Shown here piece by piece: positions 55,827-64,000 of a stretch of 64,000 nt of DNA. A program made the position numbers and the translations under genes. This stretch comes from Rhodocollybia butyracea (lineage: Eukaryota > Basidiomycota > Agaricomycetes > Agaricales > Omphalotaceae): NCBI GenBank assembly GCA_015501585.1, contig JADNRY010000018.1, positions 124,001 through 188,000 of the forward strand, written 5' to 3'. Within the stretch, counting starts at the first letter, position 1. Each line of letters opens with the position of its first letter. The notes under the pieces are model-generated. The model was given only the letters and a program-made list of their open reading frames with translations, did not search any database and was not told the DNA's origin.

Positions 55827-56441
55827 TAGTGATGTGCGGGCTGGGGCCGGGCTCAGGAGCCGCGGCCAAGGCCCACTTAGCCCCGGCCAGGGCTGACAAA
55901 AAATCTGAGCCCAGCCCTACCACAGAGCCAAGGCCGGCCAGGGCTGGGCTGAGGCTCAAGCCGCGGCTCAGCACTCTGTAATTTATATTGGCATAGAGCA
56001 CAAAAAAACTTCATTATGGTGTATATTAGTGACCAATTTGTGAGTAATCCTCTCAGTACTCAACAATATACCAGTCAAACACCCCACAAACATGCAAATA
56101 GAGGTTCATGGGATGGTCCACATAGTGATATCCATTCTATTGAGACTCACTATACACTGCCAATTGTCTATATTAAGCTCATGTATGACTGGCGCCGTCA
56201 AATTGGCCTAAGACTAGTAAAATGAGAAGAAATATGTCCAATCTGACCTTGAATAATCTCTCAACTAACAAATCATATGCAGTGCTGAAGGCCGCGGCTC
56301 AAGCCCGGGCCGAAGGCTCAGAAAAATCTCAGCCTGGCCTTGAGCCCTCTTGAGCCCTTACCAGGGTCAGGCCAGGCTGGGGCTCAGTAGGGCCGGGCTC
56401 AGAGGGCTCAAAGGCTCCGAGCCCTGGCCCGCACATCACTA
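55827..56441. mobile_element. hAT-type MITE with 8-bp target duplication
   Basis: Terminal inverted repeats TAGTGATGTGCGGGC (55827-55841) and its complement (56427-56441) bound 615 bases. The octamer CCTCCAAC stands directly outside both ends (55819-55826 and 56442-56449), an 8-bp target-site duplication as made by hAT transposases. Inside the tips are GC-rich subterminal repeats of GGGCTCAG and GGGCTGGG type. The core is AT-rich with no transposase frame, so the element is non-autonomous. Confidence 0.88.
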
Positions 56442-56754
56442 CCTCCAACGGGTCCTAGATTGGCGTTGGAAACGCGACCAGGAGAGGAACTGCGTGTTTT
56501 ACCCAGAATCATCTTAAATTGGCTTTATGACGGGGTAGTGCTTGATGTCATATATGCCAGTGCTGATCCCTGGATAGTATCATCTATGTATTGAACTGGA
56601 AACGGGGAAGGCTACGGCTGCGAGAATGACAAACCTCTGTCTGAGTCAGTGGATGAGTAAAAGTCTGAAATAATCGAGCGGCTACAGGTCACCTGGCGAA
56701 ACTAGGGTCATATAATAGCCTCACTGCTCTCAATAAGGCTTGTTAATCTACAGA

Positions 56755-57671
56755 ATGGCCACATTCGAACCTCCCGTCTTCAACAAACCCCATATCGAGC
56801 ACTGCTTCAAACGTGTACGAGCGTTGTTCGGAGGTGCATTCGTTATCGATACTACTAAAGCCAAACTAGTGTATGTACTACCACCCCTATCATTGCCATC
56901 TTCATCGATTAACCATTGTTTCTCATTGAAGATGGGAGCATAAATTTTACCCACAGTATTACTTTCCAAATAGCGAGCTGCCTGCACAGTTCTTGGATGA
57001 TGGAAGCAAACTGGTTCCTACAGAAGGTGTAACTAAATTCGACGTCGTCGTTGGAGAGAAGAGGGCTCCTGGTGCGATTATTGTTTACGGAGACTTGATT
57101 GGGGAACGAGCGGGTTTGTTCAAGGTTAAGTTTGATTCGATGGATATGTGGTATGAGGAGGATGAACGGCTGTTCTATCACCCAAAGGATCCGTATAAAG
57201 TAAAGTCACTGTTTCCCAAGCAAAATGAATACTGATATCGATAACAAACATAGCGCGTCGATGTGCTCCAGTCTTCCCGACACGTTCGTGTTGAAATCGA
57301 CGGAATTGAAATGGCAAATACACAAAAGCCGAGGCTTCTGTTCGAGACTGGCCTCCATGTACGCACTTACATTCCGCAAACTGATTGCAAAGTGGGGCTC
57401 CTAGTTCCTTCGGACCACCATACTGAATGCCCATACAAGGTCTGCAATTCTCGTTTTCTTCTGTGCTCCGGTAAATGAACATGAATCACAGGGTGTTGCT
57501 AATTATTATCATGTCCAGACCCCGAATAAATTAGCTGAGAATATAGTCTGGTGGTATCAAAATCCAAACTTGGAATGTGCTTCAATCAATGGTTTTCTGA
57601 GCTTCTACGACGAGCATGTGGACGTATGGATTGATGGAGAGAAGCAGACTCGGCCAAAGACGGTTAGCTAG
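56755..57671 (+). CDS. DUF427-domain protein
   Basis: Four exons (56755-56868, 56957-57199, 57254-57439, 57492-57671) join to 241 codons, 240 residues. The sequence looks like two DUF427 modules. The first runs from HCFKRVRALFGGAFVIDTTK to GERAGLFKVKFDSMDMWYEE. The second runs from RHVRVEIDGIEMANTQKPRL to INGFLSFYDEHVDVWIDGE. LFYHPKDPYK joined to RVDVLQSSRHV is the typical bridge. DUF427 proteins occur in bacteria and fungi, are cytosolic by appearance (no signal or membrane segment) and have no established reaction that I can state. All junctions keep frame and no lesion was seen. Confidence 0.85.
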
Positions 57672-58157
57672 TGGGTTTGGGGGGCTGAACGATAGCTTAA
57701 CTTCAGAACCATTATTGTCTTACCTACTTGTTTAAACTACACCGGCCTTTGGAAATGCTCACTATTCCATTTCAACCTGAGAAACGAACTGTGCGTAGGA
57801 AATCGGAAGAGATCCGGCCCGAAAGAGCGGCCGTGACCTGGCGAATTTTCAGCTTTGTCAGTTACTCCTTGTACTACAACCACCACCCTTTTGCGTTTAC
57901 TTCTACACTTTCCACTTGTTTGAAGTAAATCGTCCACGATTTCGCCCTTTTACCCCCCAATTATACCTTCGCGTATCTTCTGTCCCTGCAGAGGATTCAT
58001 GCTTCGGCCTCCAATCGGTATATCCAGACATAAGAGATTATTTCAGACCAAGTCGCCCAGTTTTGTGAGCCTTTTACCATACTTATTCTCGGCACGGCTT
58101 TTCTTAACCACATTTTCTTTAAAAAATAGCGTTAAAACCTAAAATTTTCTGCCCAGT
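57672..58157. other. Promoter region of eIF5
   Basis: Holds the 3' flank of the DUF427 gene, pyrimidine-rich stretches and the 5' leader of eIF5. No separate gene supported. Confidence 0.45.
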
Positions 58158-59566
58158 ATGGCTTCCGGAGGTATAGTTAACATCCGTCGTGATGTAGAAG
58201 ACAAATTTTATCGTTACCGGTAAGTTTTTCGTGCCCGTACTCGTCCTATTCTACCCGCTGATGACAATTTCATTCGTTGCCCGCAGTATGCCCCTTCTTA
58301 CTACTAAAATCGAAGGCAAAGGCAACGGCATCAAAACTGTCATTCCTAACATGGCCGACGTAGCACGCGCTCTCAGTCGTCCTCCCTCTTACCCTACAAA
58401 ATTCTTTGGCTGCGAGTTGGGTGCTCAGACTTCATTTGACGAAAAAAACGAACGTTACATTGTCAATGGCGCTCATGACGCCAACCGTCTTCGAGAACTT
58501 CTTGATGGCTTCATCGACAAATTCGTTCTATGCAAATCATGCAAGAACCCAGAGACGGAGCTCATCATCCTCAAGCAAGGTCGTAGTGAAGACATTATAC
58601 GTGACTGCAAAGCCTGCGGTGAACGCACTGGTGTGGATATGCGCCACAAACTCACCACGTTCATCTTGAAGAACCCCCCTGTGAAAATCAAAAAGGGTAA
58701 AAAGAAGACCGGTACGGGCGATGCAGCTGCAGGCGTTGGAGGTGGTGGTGATTCACCTGACGGCGATGTGTCTCCCGCTGAGAATGGCGCGGAAAGCGAC
58801 GACGAATTGACCAGGAAGATTAAAGCCGAGGCAAAGGATCTCAACGACGAGACAACTTTGGCGAAAGAGGATTGGTCTGCCGATACTTCGCCTGAAGCCG
58901 TCAAGCAGCGCATCAAGGCCCTTGAGGGTGGCTTGGCTGGGGTGTCCCTGGCTGGCGATGACGAGGGTAGTGACGATGATGTGAACAGCCCTTATAGTCA
59001 ACTCGGAAAATGGGTCGAAGAAAACCGCGACGACCATGAGGGTGATACCAAGACGTTCTTGGTTGCTGTTTTCAAAAAGGCTGAACAGTTGGGTATCGAA
59101 AAGAAGCACAAATCTGTTTTAGTTCTCGCTCAGGCTCTTTTCACCGAGAACGTACTCAAGGAGATTCCTGAGTATGCGCCTCTCTTCGTCAAAGTATGTG
59201 GATATTTTGTATTACTTTTTTATAGCTGACGCGTCATTGCTCAGACGGTTACCTCTGAGAAGCACCAGAAGGCTTTACTTGGGGGTATGGAACGCCTTGT
59301 CGGGCTTTCGTACCCAGATCTCCTCCCAGCCGTACCCAAAATTCTTATGGCTTTTTACCAAGTTGACCTCCTCGAGGAGGAAGTGGTCACTCAATGGGGT
59401 ACCCATGTCAGTAAAAAGTACGTCGACAAAGAGACCAGTAAAAGAGTTAGGAAGGCCAGCGAGCCCTTCCTCAAGGTGTGTTCTACTTTCTACATAAACA
59501 TAAGCTTCAACTGAGCAACCTTGACTCCAGTGGCTCGAAGAAGCGGACGACGATTCTGACGAGTAA
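58158..59566 (+). CDS. TIF5: Translation initiation factor eIF5
   Basis: Four exons (58158-58219, 58287-59193, 59245-59475, 59531-59566) join to 412 codons, 411 residues, close to yeast eIF5 (405). The N-terminal GTPase-activating domain begins [20 protein letters not shown] with its catalytic Arg near residue 15. It continues with [20 protein letters not shown]. The zinc ribbon has CKSC and CKAC ([23 protein letters not shown]). A Lys-rich and acidic linker follows. The C-terminal W2/MIF4G-like domain with [14 protein letters not shown] at the very end carries the acidic-aromatic boxes that bind eIF2beta and eIF3. eIF5 stimulates GTP hydrolysis by eIF2 after start-codon recognition. Confidence 0.96.
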
Positions 59567-60280
59567 GGTGGGAAGACCTATCGGGATACACATTTCAGCT
59601 CATTTTGAAGGTTGGTTTATCAATCTTTGATGCCAGCAGCAGTCGCTAATGTCCGTCCCACCAGAATGCGTATTTATTGCCTCGAACATAGCTAATCGAG
59701 TTTCGTACATGGTACCCTGTGTTTAGCTTGTTACCCCGTCTCTCTGATTTTGTAATATATCACCTATGCTAGCTTGCCTGACTGTACTTAGTGTAAAGTG
59801 AGGAAAGATGGCGACCTGCCTTTCGTTGAGTTCCTGTTGGGTTTTAATATTTCATTCAATGGGATCATCGTGACAATGACAACTAATCATGACCTTTAGG
59901 CAATTTTAGTGTTGCAAACCGGGCCCAAACGTGGGCTTTGTATCAGTTGATGAAAAGGGGTGGTCGAACGGCTGCGGGCGGCCAAACCACAGACCACAAC
60001 TGCTTTGGCGATAGACTTTGACCTGCAGTACCGCATGGTAAATCTCTCGATATAATGGTGGATTCGATGAATTGGTATGGTCGCTTTTGATTATCCATTG
60101 TCTGAGTCAAGTTCTCAACACTTTTGATTCCCCATAATAGGCAATAATTTACTACGAACAATGCCCATTCTGTGTTTGGCGTTGGGCCATCGACTTTGAC
60201 CAGTGCGAAAGTGGATCAAGGATGAAGGTATAAAAGTATCGATAAACCCCGATAATGCAGTTCGACTACTGCCCATTTTC
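59567..60280. other. Intergenic, no gene recognised
   Basis: eIF5 3' flank and the upstream region of the next gene. TATAAAAG at 60230-60237 could be its TATA box, about 45 bases before the chosen ATG. Confidence 0.45.
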
Positions 60281-61643
60281 ATGTCATATCTCACACCCGA
60301 ACAGATTCTCAAGCAGGCAGGACCTGTACATCTTGTTCACCACCATGGAGCTCATGAGAACTTTGGCGTTGCTCCTGGGCAACTACACCATCCGCCACGT
60401 CATTCCTCCAGGGCTTCTCATGAAAATGCATACACTCTCAGTCCCAGTGGCTCTCGCGAAACCTATCACCATCATCATCCTAATTCTATGGGGCATCGTA
60501 AAATGTCTATCCCTATGATGAACCTGGGTGGTAACACCTACATTCCCACCTCTCCATCAGTTCATTTATCGACTTTCTCGACAGGCAATCCATATCCCAC
60601 AACATCTTCTCATCCGCATCCGCTCTCTGACCGGCGGAATTCTCAGGACGCCGTAATTCCTCATTCGTACTATGGAGCCCACGGTTCTACTCCTGCGAGT
60701 AAAAAACTCTTCATCGTCGTATCCTGACTATCTGAATCTACCACCGGAGTATCGTAATGACTCGAGAAGAATACAGGACTCACAGTATCCTGACTACTTA
60801 AATCTTCCCCGGAGTACCGAACGAAACCGACGTATGTTCAGCATGGACCTATCCGATCCCCTGGTCAATCGTCGCATCAGAACCCTTACCCAATAGTCTC
60901 CGGCTCCCACCAACGTTCACGCACTGAAAGTAACGCCACGTCATACAAGCGACGTCGGAGCGAAGCTAGGGTTCAATGTTACCCAGTCGATCCATTCCCA
61001 ATCCTCAAAGACGGCAAAGGTCCAACTAACTACATGCGGGTCCCGCAAAAAGTGTTTTACGACGAAGCGTATATCAATCGCTCTATGGCTTATAGCAAGC
61101 CCATTACTTTCAGGATGAAAAATTTTACAGAACTTGGGATACGCGTGTCTGATTGCTTAGACGATAAAATTTTGAGGCTTCCCGAAATTGAAGACAAGGA
61201 TGCTATTATGTTTAGTGATAGTGAAGTTTATCGCGAAATCAGGTTAAAAATCAATGTAAGTGTTACTCAACGTTGCACTTCGTTGGTTTCAACTCACTGA
61301 TTCTTTAGTGGCCTGGATATTACGCACATCCCTTCACTCGGAGAATTAACATCCGTAAGGGAGAGATGACTAGGATCTCTGTGCTTTTCAATGTCATGAA
61401 CGCGATCTTGGAGTTTATCAAAAAAAATCCAAGTACGTGACCAATCTCTAGTCTATTCGATTCTCCTTGTGACTTTTTTTGTTTTAGACTGATCGAGACT
61501 GCTTCTGTGAGCGCGGGTTGGAATTGTGGAAGCTTGAAGGCCCGGGTGAGCTCACCACCAAGCACCTCATCTTAACTGGTATAGTTCATCGGGGAGGACC
61601 AAACTGGCAGCCAGAAATTTGGTGTCCCATCTCTTTAAGCTGA
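60281..61643 (+). CDS. Basidiomycete-specific hypothetical protein with three homopolymer frameshifts
   Basis: Starts at MSYLTPEQILKQAGPVHLVH and carries a His/Ser/Pro-rich disordered half. A folded C-terminal part follows: YPVDPFPILKDGKGPTN, MKNFTELGIRVSDCLDDKIL, then across an intron (61256-61308) WPGYYAHPF, and finally WQPEI near the stop at 61643. I think the C-terminal half belongs to a basidiomycete family of unknown function with a WPGY...WQPEI pattern. Three single-base shifts break the frame, each in a homopolymer: A6 at 60701-60706, C4 at 60807-60810 and A8 at 61420-61427. Two tandem copies of YPDYLNLP differ by silent changes only, which shows past selection on the protein. Either the gene recently decayed or the assembly has local errors. 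Confidence 0.6.
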
Positions 61644-63965
61644 GCTGCATTTTGAATCATCTCTGAGCTTATGCAGACAGGGAACATTACATTGTTCTAA
61701 TTTATAGTATACATACTCTATACATACAGTACATCAATTAGGAATCAGGATCAAATAATGCATTACATAAAACCAGTGGCTACAAGGGTTTCATTGAAGT
61801 AGAGATCGATGCCTATCGATGCTCGGGAGATAATAAGTGGAGCCGGGGATAGGAACAATCCAGGGAACGATGGTCTTGTAAGCAAAATCAAAAGTGAATA
61901 GTGAAATCGAGCTGAGAAGAAGCCCGATTTCTGGTCCAATTTCTCCGATACATCCTTGTACTACAGGTCTACGTTCAAACGATGAAGTGTTTCATGGAGG
62001 AAGGAAGTGACACTGTAATTACAGCAGACGCGAGAAACGCAAGGAAAGGGACTACATAGTCTGAGGTTGAGAGGTGAATAGTGTCGGTAAAGAACGAAGG
62101 GAATGATTTCAAACAAAAATCTGGGTCTTCTATCAGTTTTTTCCAGTCAAAAAGGCTTGAAGAGCGCTTCTTTGAGGACTTGAGTGATACTGCAGATTCT
62201 TCTTGAGTCTACTCCTCTTTCCTTCTCAGGACAACTCAGAACTGAGTACTACAGGCACTAGTTCGTCACGTCGTCAACTTCCTTAGACGTTACAGGTTTC
62301 AGTAATATAACATTAAACGTCTGGTAGAAAGGACCCATAGTGTTCTCTGTTGTTGAATCCACCATAGGATCAAGAAGATAAAATTGAGGGTGGACCAACA
62401 AGCTCATACTAAGCTCTCGTCATTTGGTTGCAGCTCTGCCTGAGTACTAGCAAATCCACCAGATTCATTGATAACAGGTCCGGGGAAGGTTCGAGCACAA
62501 CCTCTTGGCGAGGGATTGCCGACCGAAGATTTTTTGATGCAATGAAGAATAGTAATTATATCAAGTTTCACCCCGGGAGGGTAATTTTTGTGAGCGTGCG
62601 GGAGCGGGAGCCTGGTAGCAGATACTTGAACGGTCACTAGTGTACTGTTGGCTAGTAGTAGAGTATATAGAGGCAAATACATAATCTGTTATATTCATCA
62701 GTGGGTGACAAATACTTGGACTTGGGAGATATATTTATGATTAGAAATGCTCGCATCTCCCGCACCCGCTGCTCGCAAATTTTACCCTCCCGGACAGTGG
62801 AACGTATTTTCCCGAGCTCGGACTAGCGTGAATTTGGTAGCAGAGGCCCACAGAACGTACGTACAGGTACGTACCAAAGAGGGAAGAGGAAGTAAAGTCT
62901 ATTCAAATGATATTCAATTGGGTTTGCTCATTAGGCGCCATATGTGTTGCACGAGCCCAGGGCGGCTGCTCCTAATTGGGAACGCGTTATCCTCCTCTCC
63001 CTCCTCCTCGTTACTTACACCAGTACTTCCATCTACCTTGATTTGAATAATGATAATCAGGTACTTTCGGTGTAGTTTCTTATCAGTGATGTTGTATCAA
63101 GATGCGCAAGCCAGACGAGCGTCATAGTATTCATCGATGAACTGAAGTTGGGCAAGAACTTAGATGAAGGAATGTGTTTCTAACACCACTATTAGCAGAA
63201 CTTTTCGGGCTTCCGATTTCAGTGCGGACGAGCCGATAGATCTCTTTGCATACTTAGATCTTCTGATTCTAGTCTGATTCTTGCTTGGGGACTCCACAAC
63301 TTCACAGCTGATAGAGGCTAATAGGCATAATTAAGGGATTTCTTTCCTTGTGGTCAACCCGAGACCACCGCGAGCCTGTAAATCTCGGAGAAGAATGCAC
63401 TTGATTTCCTTACATACAATGTTGTACAATGTGGTATGGCTGATCCGTTCATGGGAAGGATTGAAGCTGCCAACATCCACATAAAGAATGGCCTGGACAT
63501 AAAATTGAAACGCAAGAGCTTGGGAGGATGCATCAGACGACCCCGTATATATGATATGAGTACGAGATTCCCAAGGCTCCATCCACATATGTCTTTGTAG
63601 GTTACCCAATTGTGTTCCCGCCAACTCATCGCAGTTTTCAGGAACCGCAGCGAAGCTGATATGAAAATATCATGATTCTTGATTTCTTTGACTCTGTATA
63701 CCGTGGCCATCATTGGGCAGATTCCTGATATTAGGTGAACACAAGTGCCTTCCTTTGCTCCTTCATTATCCCAATGAAGAAAGTGAATACCCACGACATT
63801 CCACACACAAGTCAGCTGGTTCTACCTAGAATTTGCCCTACATAGTAAGGTCTTCCGGCTGAGACCAGGTCGTGCTGGAAGGGTATATAACAGTGAAGCG
63901 CTCCCGCATTTCGTATCCGGTTCCCCAATCACCAACCCTCCTTCCAAACCATTGGCGATACTAGG
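61644..63965. other. Long intergenic region, no gene supported
   Basis: About 2.3 kb. The minus-strand frames at 63331-63806 overlap and one (63331-63624) has a protein-like composition, but I recognise no domain. TATATAA at 63884-63890 probably serves the gene starting at 63966. Confidence 0.4.
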
Positions 63966-64000
63966 ATGGCATCAGCAAACCGAGACGCTGAAAAAGGTCA
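63966..64000 (+). CDS. Start of a gene cut by the window edge
   Basis: ATG at 63966 opens MASANRDAEKG and runs off the window. A TATA-like TATATAA lies 76 bases upstream. The product cannot be named. Confidence 0.4.
   Translation, partial: MASANRDAEKG

Noticed and set aside
63331..63806. Overlapping minus-strand frames with protein-like composition
   Set aside because: Two frames compete over the same bases, no domain is recognised and no consistent splice model joins them. Left unannotated but worth a homology search.
1..64000. tRNA, rRNA and CRISPR searches by eye
   Set aside because: No cloverleaf with a convincing GTTCRANNC arm, no rRNA-like stretch and no regularly spaced direct repeats were found. 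A covariance-model search would be decisive for tRNAs.

Overview
This window looks like nuclear DNA of a filamentous basidiomycete, most likely an Agaricomycete. Genes are cut by many short GT-AG introns of about 45-110 nt. The gene families are typical of mushrooms: laccase, a Fet3/Ftr1 iron-uptake pair, a CFEM protein, cysteine-rich small secreted proteins, MCT-like MFS transporters, an alpha-kinase and a basidiomycete integrase-core protein. Gene models were built by hand, by joining frames at plausible splice sites and checking that coding lengths divide by three. Family names come from motif recognition, not from any search.

1-16.6 kb: a SET-domain protein, the first of three related MCT-like transporters, a GPI-anchored CFEM protein, two near-identical small secreted protein genes in inverted orientation, an 8-exon Ure2p-like glutathione S-transferase, and the second MCT copy. 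16.6-21 kb: a degenerate non-LTR retrotransposon whose 3' third is repeated as a nearly perfect 1.15-kb inverted copy, making a large palindrome. 22.4-28.1 kb: the third MCT copy and a laccase gene. The 3' flank of the laccase is duplicated beside the third MCT copy.

29.7-35.8 kb: an unusual 6-kb unit bounded by ~362-bp inverted arms with TA at both outer edges. Each arm carries a 25-bp perfect hairpin. Between the arms lie two convergent intact genes, a zinc-finger/alpha-kinase and a DDE integrase-core protein. I think this is the best candidate for an undescribed mobile system, with a kinase as cargo or partner.

36.0-40.4 kb: divergent FET3 (ferroxidase) and FTR1 (iron permease) genes. They share a 406-bp promoter with three copies of a repeat containing ATCTGATA, a GATA-type iron-regulator core. 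Fet3 oxidises ferrous iron at the surface and Ftr1 imports the product, so the pair is a reductive iron-uptake module.

40.6-64 kb: mostly housekeeping genes. These are the DEAD-box helicase DBP5, a J-domain co-chaperone, an alpha-arrestin, a possible small two-exon gene, a DEDDy 3'-5' exonuclease, a manganese-type CDF transporter, a DUF427 protein, eIF5 and a frameshifted basidiomycete-specific protein. The start of another gene lies at the right edge. A 615-bp hAT-type MITE with an 8-bp target duplication lies at 55.8-56.4 kb.
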